Below, one piece after another: positions 32,304 through 39,908 of a DNA stretch of 64,000 nucleotides (position 1 is its first letter; every line of letters starts with the position of its first letter). The stretch covers positions 62,001 through 126,000 of the forward strand of contig JAEKNU010000003.1 in assembly GCA_016838895.1 (NCBI GenBank), written 5' to 3'. This DNA is from Chloroflexota bacterium (GTDB lineage Bacteria; Chloroflexota; Anaerolineae; Anaerolineales; Anaerolineaceae). The notes beneath the pieces were generated by a model that had not been told where the DNA came from, ran no database searches, and was given only the letters and a program-made list of their open reading frames with translations. The position numbers and the translations under genes were made by a program.

Positions 32304-33095
32304 ATGCGTATTCCATCAAAATGGTTAGCTGGCATTACTATATTTTTCATCTTTGGCGGTATCATGGCCAGCACCTGGTTAGGCTGGTGGCAAACAAAGT
32401 CAACAAAAGTACCGGCAAGATTTTCATCTGAAAATTATATCGAGCAATACAATCCGGCTGATATCCGTGGATCATATACCTTTGGTGAAGTAAGTTCACT
32501 GTTCAATATACCTTTATCAGATTTAAAAATCGCCTTTGCTTTATCTTACGATGACATTTCAATAATACAGTTGAATCAATTAGAAGAAATATTTACGGAG
32601 GCAGCAGATAACGGTAAAGAAATTGGCACCTCATCCGTTCAACTTTTTACCGCATATTACAACAATCTACCCTTTGATGCAATGGATGAATATCTTCCTC
32701 AATCTGCAGTATCCATTTTGCTGGAAAAAGCTCAGCTCAGCGTGGAAAGAATAACTTATCTGGAATCTCATACTGTCAACCTGGATGACTTTGGAATCAA
32801 TGAGGAAATTCCAGCGCCAATTCCGGCCAACGAACAAGAAAAACAGGATGAAGGAGCTTCTGTTGAACCAATCCTTACTGAACAAGAACACAGTGAAACA
32901 GAAGACTATATCATTAAAGGAAATACTACCTTTCGTGAAGTATTGGATTGGGGCGTTTCTGAGGAAACCATCAAAAGTATTTTAGGAAACCCCATGCCAA
33001 ATCCCCTCTTTACGGTTAAAGATTATTGTATGCAGGAAGGACTATCATTTGGCAGCATTAAAGCCAGTTTACAACTTGAAGTGCCAGCGAATTAG
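32304..33095 (+). CDS. Membrane-anchored repeat protein, partner of the Fe-S protein
   Basis: A 263-residue protein. An N-terminal membrane helix (WLAGITIFFIFGGIMAST) anchors it. Two related helical modules lie outside: DIRGSYTFGEVSSLFNIPLSDL near residue 52 and IKGNTTFREVLDWGVSEETI near residue 205, each a '(I)(R/K)G.(Y/T)TF.EV' unit followed by short helices. An acidic linker lies between (about 165-200). Similar units occur at the ends of 4Fe-4S membrane proteins in other anaerobes. The function is unknown. It starts right after the Fe-S gene, and a terminator follows. One Cys (YCMQEG) lies in the last module. Confidence 0.75.
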   Translation: MRIPSKWLAGITIFFIFGGIMASTWLGWWQTKSTKVPARFSSENYIEQYNPADIRGSYTFGEVSSLFNIPLSDLKIAFALSYDDISIIQLNQLEEIFTEAADNGKEIGTSSVQLFTAYYNNLPFDAMDEYLPQSAVSILLEKAQLSVERITYLESHTVNLDDFGINEEIPAPIPANEQEKQDEGASVEPILTEQEHSETEDYIIKGNTTFREVLDWGVSEETIKSILGNPMPNPLFTVKDYCMQEGLSFGSIKASLQLEVPAN

Positions 33096-33111
33096 TAATT
33101 TGAATGCATAA

Positions 33112-33143
33112 AAAACCACTGCCTTGTATCAGGCAGTGGTTTT
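33112..33143. terminator. Bidirectional terminator
   Basis: AAAACCACTGCC (33112-33123) and GGCAGTGGTTTT (33132-33143) form a 12-bp stem between the Fe-S operon and the converging ArsR gene. Confidence 0.9.
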
Positions 33144-33145
33144 CT

Positions 33146-33727
33146 TTATACAGCATCAGCCATTACCCAATATTGTGTGCCATCCTTTGAGCGATCCATC
33201 AAGCGATACTCGATCAATGCCCGCCGTAAACTGGCAGTATCATCACTGTAGCCTAACAAAATTTCATCCACTTCCTGCCCGGAATAAATTTTCCCTTTCT
33301 CAAATGCCTTAAATACATGATGAACAATGATTGAAAATTTCTTTTCAGCTTTTGGAAAAGCCGTTATCTGTCCCTGGTCATTTAGGAAGGTTTTCAATAC
33401 TTTTTCTTCGTATGATAATGGAGATAATTGTTGATGCAACTTTGGCAATACCTCACTACTCAAAATGCGCTGAGACATTTCCTGCAATGTGTCTGTATGC
33501 AAGGAATAACGATAATAATGGCCTTCAGGAATAGCAGATACCAGCCCTGCTTTTGCCAATCGTGATAGATGATGTGATGTCGTGGAAACACTAACTTCTA
33601 ACATATTGGCGATCTCCTCCACTGTATGAGCTTCTTGTGCAAGAATACCAATAATGCGCAAACGGTTTTGGTCCGCAAGCGCCTTGAAAAAAGTTAATAA
33701 TGCTTCGGAATGATCTTGATCGCTCAT
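33146..33727 (-). CDS. ArsR-family regulator with DUF2087 domain
   Basis: A 193-residue regulator. Residues 8-85 form an ArsR winged helix (LTFFKALADQNRLRIIGILAQEAHTVEEIA..., STTSHHLSRLAKAGLV). Residues 105-185 form a DUF2087 domain (EEKVLKTFLNDQGQITAFPKAEKKF ... LRRALIEYRLMDRSKDGTQYW). No Cys metal site is present, so it is probably not a metal sensor. I start at ATG 33727 with AGGAGG upstream. It is divergent from a sensor-domain membrane protein and has a perfect operator-like palindrome in between. Confidence 0.9.
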   Translation of the reverse strand: MSDQDHSEALLTFFKALADQNRLRIIGILAQEAHTVEEIANMLEVSVSTTSHHLSRLAKAGLVSAIPEGHYYRYSLHTDTLQEMSQRILSSEVLPKLHQQLSPLSYEEKVLKTFLNDQGQITAFPKAEKKFSIIVHHVFKAFEKGKIYSGQEVDEILLGYSDDTASLRRALIEYRLMDRSKDGTQYWVMADAV

Positions 33728-33750
33728 TTTACCTCCTATATACATCGTTA

Positions 33751-33772
33751 TATTTCGATAGTTATCGAAATA
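33751..33772. promoter_or_regulatory. ArsR operator candidate
   Basis: TATTTCGATA and TATCGAAATA are perfect arms around GT, 22 bases in all, and lie 24 bases upstream of the ArsR start in the divergent promoter. This strength and spacing suit an ArsR-family operator that controls both genes. Confidence 0.75.
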
Positions 33773-33893
33773 ATTATATGGTGGTTTTTTTTGCCTGTCA
33801 ATATAGTTAACATGAACGCGCAACTTCTACTCCTTGCCAGCGTATATCAGTTGTAAAGAAATAAAATATATATATAAAAAAGAGGAGTTCACT

Positions 33894-34589
33894 ATGGAAT
33901 GGTTAAATAAATATTTCAAGGTGATCACAGAAAAACAAACTTATTTAAACATCGTCTACCTTGCGTTCGCATTTCCTTTGGGGCTGGCATACTTCATCTT
34001 CCTGGTGACAGGATTATCGTTAGGGATCGGTTTAGTAATTATTTGGGTGGGCCTCCTGGTACTACTACTTGTTTATGCCATATGGTACGGTTTGCTGGTG
34101 GTTGAACGGTACTTGGCCAATCTACTGCTGAATGCTGATATTCCGCCTATGTTAAAACAGGATTTGTCCGGAAAAACCATCTGGCAGAAGTTTACAACCA
34201 CAATGCAAAGTCCTGTTACCTGGAAAGGCTTGTTTTTTCTGTTTATGAAATTCCCAATAGGATTATTCTCATTTGTTGTTCTTGTTACATTAGGCAGCAT
34301 TGCATTCAGCTTGATATCAGCGCCGATTTATTACAACTGGTTTCCAGCACATGTAAACGTTACCTTCGATCGCCATGCGTTTAATTCTTTCTGGCTGATA
34401 GACACCCTACCAGAAGCGATTGTAATTTGCATTCTCGGATTGTTAATCACACCCTTATTTTTGACGATATTCAATTTTATAGCCACTTTGTCTGCAAAAT
34501 TTGCACAGGCAATGCTATCTGATTCGACACAACCGGTAGATACTATCACAGATGGTGAAGTTCCTGTTGAGATAAATCAAGACAGTTAA
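33894..34589 (+). CDS. Putative-sensor domain membrane protein
   Basis: A 231-residue protein with four membrane helices arranged in two pairs, in the 'putative sensor' (PF13796-like) pattern: TYLNIVYLAFAFPLGLAYF, IIWVGLLVLLLVYAIW, then a second similar pair from LFFLFMKFPIGLFSF and ILGLLITPLFLTIF. In other bacteria this domain sits before histidine kinases; here it stands alone. I start at ATG 33894 with GAGGAG upstream. The divergent ArsR-DUF2087 gene is its likely regulator. Confidence 0.8.
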   Translation: MEWLNKYFKVITEKQTYLNIVYLAFAFPLGLAYFIFLVTGLSLGIGLVIIWVGLLVLLLVYAIWYGLLVVERYLANLLLNADIPPMLKQDLSGKTIWQKFTTTMQSPVTWKGLFFLFMKFPIGLFSFVVLVTLGSIAFSLISAPIYYNWFPAHVNVTFDRHAFNSFWLIDTLPEAIVICILGLLITPLFLTIFNFIATLSAKFAQAMLSDSTQPVDTITDGEVPVEINQDS

Positions 34590-34622
34590 TCATAGATAAT
34601 TATTCCCCTCCCTCATGCAGAG

Positions 34623-34650
34623 CTCCCCAGCACCTATGAAATCTGGGGAG
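34623..34650 (+). terminator. Hairpin after sensor gene
   Basis: CTCCCCAG (34623-34630) pairs with CTGGGGAG (34643-34650), followed by TTCTC. The T-run is poor. Confidence 0.5.
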
Positions 34651-34781
34651 TTCTCAACTTTAACACATCAATTTTCAGAAAAGATCAAGCAATTTGGTTA
34701 ATCCCTACCCACAGAAACGAGTACAATGAAGGAACGAAATAATCAAATGAGATGAAGCAAATTAAGCAGAGGAACACAAAT

Positions 34782-35216
34782 ATGAAAAAAGAATTATCCA
34801 TCATCAAGGTATTGTTAACAGATTACATCTGCTTCACGGCCTGGCTGGCTCCGTTGGTTTTTCTTATAGCATATATTTTTACACAAGGGAAAATTGAGTC
34901 AACATCGGGTAATTTGTTATATCTCACCATTGGATGTACAGGTGTTGGTTTTATGTTGATTCTCTGGCGTATCTGGCTATTTCGTGATGTATTTGAGAAT
35001 GGGCAAATCGTAGAAGGTCAAATTGCCAAAATTTTCTTTTACCGCTCCAGAGGAACGGTAAAGTTCACATATATTTTCCACGACCAACAATATACCAAGA
35101 GCTGTGTGATCCAGAAATTTGCTCGTAATTTTAGCTATCAGATTGGAGATCGTATCTCAGTTGTGCTAGATCCACAAAACCCCAAACGTGCATTTGTTGT
35201 TGAATTTTACACATAA
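34782..35216 (+). CDS. DUF3592-like membrane protein
   Basis: A 144-residue protein with two membrane helices in the first 80 residues and a C-terminal beta-domain: VEGQIAKIFFYRSRGTVKFTYIF ... SYQIGDRISVVLDPQNPKRAFVV. The 'V.LDP.NP..A' ending is typical of DUF3592-like proteins. The start is uncertain; I use ATG 34782 with GAGGA nine bases upstream, ten codons after an alternative ATG. Function unknown. It converges on the transporter genes. Confidence 0.7.
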   Translation: MKKELSIIKVLLTDYICFTAWLAPLVFLIAYIFTQGKIESTSGNLLYLTIGCTGVGFMLILWRIWLFRDVFENGQIVEGQIAKIFFYRSRGTVKFTYIFHDQQYTKSCVIQKFARNFSYQIGDRISVVLDPQNPKRAFVVEFYT

Positions 35217-35242
35217 CAGTCCTCCCTGAATTCAGTAAAATC

Positions 35243-35950
35243 CTACAATCCATTTTCTGCTAATAATTGATTATTTTCAATCAACTCCGAAGGATCACCA
35301 TCAGCCATGATTTGTCCATGATTCATTAAAACCACCCTGGTGAAACTCTTTTGCGCAAATGCAAGATCATGTGTGGCAACAATCAGTGTTTGAGGCAATG
35401 TCTCAATCAGGCTGATTAACTTACGACGAGCACGAGGATCTAATCCTGCCGTAGGCTCATCAAAGACTAAAATTTCTGGCTGCATTGCTAATACTGTTGC
35501 AATTGCTATGCGTTTCTTCTCCCCCATACTGAGATGATAAGTGACTCGCTCAGAAAATCCCAGCATCTCCACATCCTTCAGCGCCTGATCCACTCGTTTT
35601 TCAATCTCCATTGGAGATAATCCCATGTAAATGGGTCCGTAAGCAATATCATCAAATACGGTAGGTGAAAATAATTGATCATCCGGCGATTGAAAAACCA
35701 GTCCAACTTTTGCACGAATCTTTTTTAAATTCGATTTCACCAGTGCATAGCCATTGATATTGATCTCACCCTGCCCTGCATATATCCCATTCAAATGCAG
35801 TAATAATGTTGACTTACCGGCACCGTTCTGCCCGATTAAGGCGATTTTTTCACCAGCATTAATCGTCAGGGAAATATCCCGTAAAGCCTGATATCCATTC
35901 GGATAATGATAATTCAAATGATTGATATGAATGATTGCTTCAGGTTTCAT
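35243..35950 (-). CDS. cbiO: Energy-coupling-factor ABC ATPase (CbiO-like)
   Basis: A 235-residue ATPase of an ECF/cobalt-type transporter. Walker A is ALIGQNGAGKST, the Q-loop is GLVFQSPDDQLFSP, the signature is YHLSMGEKKRIAIA, and Walker B is ILVFDEPTAGLD, followed by an HDL switch. The sequence most resembles CbiO. The ATG at 35950 lies four bases after the stop of cbiQ, so the pair is translated together. In group I ECF systems CbiM/N would bind the metal; no such gene is next to the pair, so the substrate component must lie elsewhere or this is a general ECF module. Confidence 0.88.
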   Translation of the reverse strand: MKPEAIIHINHLNYHYPNGYQALRDISLTINAGEKIALIGQNGAGKSTLLLHLNGIYAGQGEININGYALVKSNLKKIRAKVGLVFQSPDDQLFSPTVFDDIAYGPIYMGLSPMEIEKRVDQALKDVEMLGFSERVTYHLSMGEKKRIAIATVLAMQPEILVFDEPTAGLDPRARRKLISLIETLPQTLIVATHDLAFAQKSFTRVVLMNHGQIMADGDPSELIENNQLLAENGL

Positions 35951-35954
35951 TTTT

Positions 35955-36767
35955 TTATCCAAAAAGGTATCCAATCATCAACAGGAACAAACAAAATAAT
36001 ATCCAAAAGACAATAATCACCTTTTGACGTACTTCCAGTTCTGGTTGAGGCATTAGTCGAATTTCACCATCAAATCCTCGGGAGAGCATCGCAAAATATA
36101 CCCTTTCGCTTTGTTCCAATGATTGCACAAATAAACTGCCTGCCATTGATCCAGTGACTTTGGCCTGCCACACCGTATGATTTATCCTGGATTTGTGATG
36201 ACCGTTGATATTCACACTGCGTGCTGCCCGGGCACGCATCATGCGCTGTGCTTTATTGACCATTATGGATAAATAACGCCACATCAAGCGGAAAATCATC
36301 ACAATCATTTTAGGTGCCCGGTATACACGCATTGCGTTCAATAAATCCATCATCTGGGTTGTCGCAGCTAATAATATGGCAATATGTACGGAAAACCATG
36401 ATTTTAGAAGTATATGAACAAAGCGTTCAATACCGGCAATTGAGATTGTCATTGGCATTTTTAAGAATTCAAATTCAGCAAATACGATTCCATCTGTTGT
36501 AAATAATATTGGCAATGCCGCCAACAAGAAAGGAATCGCAATTAGTGAACGACTATATAATACCGTAAAAGGAATTTCCGAAGCAATTTGTAATCCTAGA
36601 ATAGTCATAAATAGAAAAAGGAGTACAGGCCAGGCTCCTTGTGGCAACGCTCCAATAAGCACGATTAAAGCAAATGCGGCTGGCAACTTGATACGTGCAT
36701 CAAGTTCATGTAAATTGCTTTCAATATCAACATATAAACCAAATGCTGTTCTTGCCGGATTGTTCAT
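35955..36767 (-). CDS. cbiQ: Energy-coupling-factor transmembrane protein (CbiQ/EcfT-like)
   Basis: A 270-residue membrane protein with about five helices. The coupling motifs of EcfT are present: RMMRARAARS near residue 180 and SERVYFAMLSRGFDG near residue 225 (Ala-Arg-Gly type helices that touch the ATPases). GAGG precedes the ATG. It is upstream of cbiO in a two-gene operon. Cobalt is the commonest substrate for CbiQ, which would suit the B12-dependent NrdJ in this window, but without CbiM this is an inference only. Confidence 0.85.
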   Translation of the reverse strand: MNNPARTAFGLYVDIESNLHELDARIKLPAAFALIVLIGALPQGAWPVLLFLFMTILGLQIASEIPFTVLYSRSLIAIPFLLAALPILFTTDGIVFAEFEFLKMPMTISIAGIERFVHILLKSWFSVHIAILLAATTQMMDLLNAMRVYRAPKMIVMIFRLMWRYLSIMVNKAQRMMRARAARSVNINGHHKSRINHTVWQAKVTGSMAGSLFVQSLEQSERVYFAMLSRGFDGEIRLMPQPELEVRQKVIIVFWILFCLFLLMIGYLFG

Positions 36768-36955
36768 CGTATGCCTCAGGCGCTAATTATACTGCAACTG
36801 ATTGCAATTGCAAATTCGGGCTGCAAACCCAATCTACTTAACACGCCATATGCCTACACGCTGCCCATTAGCTTTTACAATATTTTCTTTATACCTATTT
36901 CTTCAATAGTACGTTCTTTGGTACAATACCTGAAACAAAGAGTAGAGGAGCATCT

Positions 36956-37591
36956 ATGGCAAAGAGAATTGTTCTGGTTGCTGGTAATATCGGATCAGGA
37001 AAGACATCTTTAACAGAACGGATTGGTGAACGCATGGGCTGGCGAACTGCTTTTGAATCCGTAGTTGATAATCCGTATTTATCTGATTTCTATGCAGATA
37101 TGAAAACCTGGTCATTCCATCTACAGGTCTTCTTTCTTGGACATCGTGCAAAACAATATCTTGAGTTATGGGAAGATCCCCGATCCGCCATATTGGATCG
37201 CAGTATTTACGAAGACGCCTATATTTTCGCGCGTGCTTTACATCATATGGGAAATCTTAGTGAAACGGATTATCAATCTTATCGTCAATTATTTGATCTG
37301 GTAATTAATCGTCTTCCTGCACCCGCCTTGTTGGTTTACCTACAAGCCCCTGTACCGATCTTATTGAAAAGAATTCAGCAGCGCGCGCGTTCAATGGAGA
37401 CCGGAATATCAGCAGATTATCTCGAATTACTTGATACCTACTACGCAGATTGGATGCAAAATTTTGATTTGTGTCCGGTACTTACGATCCAAAGTGCTGA
37501 TCTTGATTTCGTTCACAAACCTCAACATTTAGATGTTGTGGTAGAAAAAATCCAGGATAAGTTGTCAGGAAAGGAAAAAATCGTATTTTAA
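36956..37591 (+). CDS. Deoxynucleoside kinase
   Basis: A 211-residue kinase of the deoxyadenosine/deoxyguanosine/deoxycytidine kinase family. The P-loop is GNIGSGKTS near residue 10. ESVVDNPYLSDFYADM matches the substrate-pocket motif, DRSIYEDAYIFA is the DRS motif, and LKRIQQRARSMETG is the lid region. It phosphorylates deoxynucleosides for salvage, complementing the NrdJ reductase. GAGGAG precedes the ATG, and a terminator follows. Confidence 0.92.
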   Translation: MAKRIVLVAGNIGSGKTSLTERIGERMGWRTAFESVVDNPYLSDFYADMKTWSFHLQVFFLGHRAKQYLELWEDPRSAILDRSIYEDAYIFARALHHMGNLSETDYQSYRQLFDLVINRLPAPALLVYLQAPVPILLKRIQQRARSMETGISADYLELLDTYYADWMQNFDLCPVLTIQSADLDFVHKPQHLDVVVEKIQDKLSGKEKIVF

Positions 37592-37625
37592 TGTGTTTTT
37601 TACCAAACGAATCTGTTAAATACAC

Positions 37626-37656
37626 GAATCGGCTCTTTACAAGCCGATTCTTTTTT
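37626..37656 (+). terminator. Terminator after deoxynucleoside kinase
   Basis: GAATCGGCT (37626-37634) pairs with AGCCGATTC (37642-37650), followed by six T. Confidence 0.9.
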
Positions 37657-37701
37657 CTCATAATAGATATATGATAAATGCACACATACGAAGGAAGCGA
37701 T

Positions 37702-38583
37702 ATGTTCAGTGACGACACACAGGTTCTACGAGAAATCTCAAAGAAAATAGAAAAAATACCCCCGTTGCCCAAGATACCCCAACAAGCGATGCAATTGATG
37801 ATGAAATCAGAGTTCAACATGAAAGAGCTATCTGATATCATTTCACAAGATCAAGCATTAACCATCAAGATCCTTCGCTGGGCAAATTCAGCTTACTATG
37901 GCATTGGCAATCCGGTTAATTCCATTCATCAGGCTGTAACTTATTTGGGAGAACATATTATCTGGAGTTTATTATTAACCTCTTCCATATCCTCTGTATT
38001 AATGCAACCTCTTCCGGGATATGATATGGAAGTCGGCTCTCTCTGGAAACATTCATTACACACGGCTATTATTGCCAGGGAATTAATGATCAAACGCGAT
38101 GAAAAAATGGCCGAAGAAGCATATACTGGTGGTTTGCTTTGTGATATCGGGAAGATCGCCATGGATGTCGCCTGGCAAGAACACAAGGCAGAAAATGTAG
38201 ATACAGTCAAAGAAGAGGATTCACCGCTGGACTTCATTTTTGTGGAACAATCCTTATTTGGCATCAACCATACCATCATTGGTTCAAAAATTGCTGAAAT
38301 ATGGGGGTTTCCAACCACATTTCAGGAAACCATTCGGTATCACCATACGCCTTCCCGATCTGAAAAAAACCCGATCATTACTTCTGCAGTACATATATCT
38401 GACGTAATTGTAAATTGCCTGGGCATTGGCATTGGCATTGATGGCTTGCAATATTATTTTGAACCTTTTGCTATGCAGCAATTAGGTTTGGATTATAAAG
38501 ATATTGTTGATTTCATGGATAATGTGGTGGATTTACTCAAGGAAATTGAAGATTTAATGGGTTTCCCGTTGACATCATCATGA
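37702..38583 (+). CDS. HDOD domain protein
   Basis: A 293-residue protein with an HDOD domain over about residues 15-215: IPPLPKIPQQAMQLM, DIISQDQALTIKILRWANSAYYG, INSIHQAVTYLG-like segment, and GGLLCDIGKIAMD, the remnant HD motif. HDOD proteins are signalling or regulatory factors without a proven phosphodiesterase activity. I start at ATG 37702 with GGAAG upstream; an in-frame ATG at 37678 has no site. The C-terminal 70 residues are helical with no named domain. Own transcript; partner unknown. Confidence 0.88.
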   Translation: MFSDDTQVLREISKKIEKIPPLPKIPQQAMQLMMKSEFNMKELSDIISQDQALTIKILRWANSAYYGIGNPVNSIHQAVTYLGEHIIWSLLLTSSISSVLMQPLPGYDMEVGSLWKHSLHTAIIARELMIKRDEKMAEEAYTGGLLCDIGKIAMDVAWQEHKAENVDTVKEEDSPLDFIFVEQSLFGINHTIIGSKIAEIWGFPTTFQETIRYHHTPSRSEKNPIITSAVHISDVIVNCLGIGIGIDGLQYYFEPFAMQQLGLDYKDIVDFMDNVVDLLKEIEDLMGFPLTSS

Positions 38584-38639
38584 TTGCCCAACAAAACATC
38601 TCTTTATTTGGCAACTCTGATTTATAATTCAGTTATGTT

Positions 38640-38678
38640 ATCCAACCAATTCAAATTTTTTCGGTTGGATATTATTTT
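38640..38678 (+). terminator. Hairpin after HDOD gene
   Basis: ATCCAACC (38640-38647) pairs with GGTTGGAT (38663-38670), followed by ATTATTTT. A probable terminator. Confidence 0.55.
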
Positions 38679-38723
38679 GAAATTCAGAATTAGCAAACTC
38701 GAAAAGTCATTATTACAACCTGC

Positions 38724-38746
38724 AACCTTCTGCTTTTCTTATCGTA
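38724..38746 (+). promoter_or_regulatory. Candidate ECF-type promoter of the sigma operon
   Basis: AACC (38724-38727) and CGTA (38743-38746) are 15 bases apart and lie about 35 bases before the sigma gene. ECF factors often read promoters with an AAC -35 core and a CGT -10 core and drive their own gene. This is a suggestion from spacing only. Confidence 0.3.
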
Positions 38747-38779
38747 TATATAAATGAAAAAGAAACTCAGGAGAACTTT

Positions 38780-39376
38780 GTGATTAACCTTGAAGCAGAA
38801 CAGCTCACTTTAGCCCTGCAAGGGGATGAAGAAGCTTTCGGTGAAGTAGTTGAAACCTTTCAGAACCCTGTGTATAACCTGTGTTACCGTATGTTAGGAA
38901 ACGCACAGGAGGCTGAAGACGCAGCTCAAGAAACATTCTGGAGAGCTTATCAAGCACTTAACCGATACGACCAAAACCGTTCTTTCGCAACCTGGCTGCT
39001 TTCCATTGCAGCCCATTATTGCATTGATCAACAACGAAAGCGGAAATTGCCCAGCTTTTCCATCGAATTATTACCTGAAGGGAATGTGGCGGGCAAAATC
39101 GACACACCGGAGAAAACATATTTTCTGACTGAAGAGGAACGTCACTTGCATCTGATGCTGAATGAACTTAATCCTGAGGATAAAGCAGCCATCGTATTAC
39201 GTTATTGGTACGATTTTTCAGAAAAGGAGATAAGTCAAACCTTAAAATTATCTATTAGTGCAGTAAAAAGTAGGTTACATCGCTCTAGGAAAAAACTAGC
39301 ACAAATCATTTCCGAAAACGAGCAAAGCCACTCCTATCAGAAAAGGAGGAAAAATAATGAGTCACCAGCCTTTTGA
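38780..39376 (+). CDS. ECF RNA polymerase sigma factor
   Basis: A 198-residue group IV sigma factor. Region 2 is VYNLCYRMLGNAQEAEDAAQETFWRAYQALNRYD (about residues 32-65). Region 4 is LNELNPEDKAAIVLRYWYDFSEKEISQTLKLSISAVKSRLHRSRKKL (about 128-175). The start is GTG at 38780 with AGGAG six bases upstream. Its end overlaps the anti-sigma gene by 20 bases. The downstream membrane protein is probably one target. An ECF-like promoter may lie upstream, consistent with autoregulation. Confidence 0.93.
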   Translation: MINLEAEQLTLALQGDEEAFGEVVETFQNPVYNLCYRMLGNAQEAEDAAQETFWRAYQALNRYDQNRSFATWLLSIAAHYCIDQQRKRKLPSFSIELLPEGNVAGKIDTPEKTYFLTEEERHLHLMLNELNPEDKAAIVLRYWYDFSEKEISQTLKLSISAVKSRLHRSRKKLAQIISENEQSHSYQKRRKNNESPAF

Positions 39377-39908
39377 ACAATGGATCCTTGATGATAGCCA
39401 ACCTCTTTCAACAGAGGAGAATTCTTTGCTTAATAATCATATTGGGCAATGCTCTGATTGTTCCCAACTCCAAGAACAATGGAATCATGTTGAAGAGATG
39501 CTTATCCAGGCCCCCGTCAAACATGCGCCGGAAGGCTTCACTGCCCGTTGGCAACAAACCTTCCTTGCCAAAAAAGCTACTCAGCAAAAATTGAATGGAA
39601 AAAGATTCATTCACTTCCTAATCTTTGGTTCATTTACTTCATTACTGATGTATTTGAGCCTTTCCATTCTCAGCGGTTCACCCGCAAGATTTATTATGAG
39701 TTTCCTGCGTAGCAGCTCTGTTTTGGCATTGCGCATATCAAAATTAAATATGCTTTACCATTCGATCCAGTCCTATCTCCCGCCCGCTATTCCAATTATT
39801 CTGTTGATACTCCTTTCTTGCAGTTTGATCCTAATGTTATCCATTTGGGGAATAACATTCTGGAAATATTCAATTAAAGGAGTTATCCTAAATGAAGATT
39901 ATCAATAA
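39357..39908 (+). CDS. Zinc-containing anti-sigma factor, membrane-bound
   Basis: A 183-residue protein. The N-terminal cytosolic part has the ZAS signature HIGQCSDC (His-x3-Cys-x2-Cys, about residues 28-35). Two membrane helices follow (FIHFLIFGSFTSLLMYLSL and IPIILLILLSCSLILML). It would hold the ECF sigma factor until a membrane signal releases it. Strong AAAGGAGG site within the end of the sigma gene. It overlaps the next gene by 17 bases, so all three are coupled. Confidence 0.9.
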   Translation: MSHQPFEQWILDDSQPLSTEENSLLNNHIGQCSDCSQLQEQWNHVEEMLIQAPVKHAPEGFTARWQQTFLAKKATQQKLNGKRFIHFLIFGSFTSLLMYLSLSILSGSPARFIMSFLRSSSVLALRISKLNMLYHSIQSYLPPAIPIILLILLSCSLILMLSIWGITFWKYSIKGVILNEDYQ

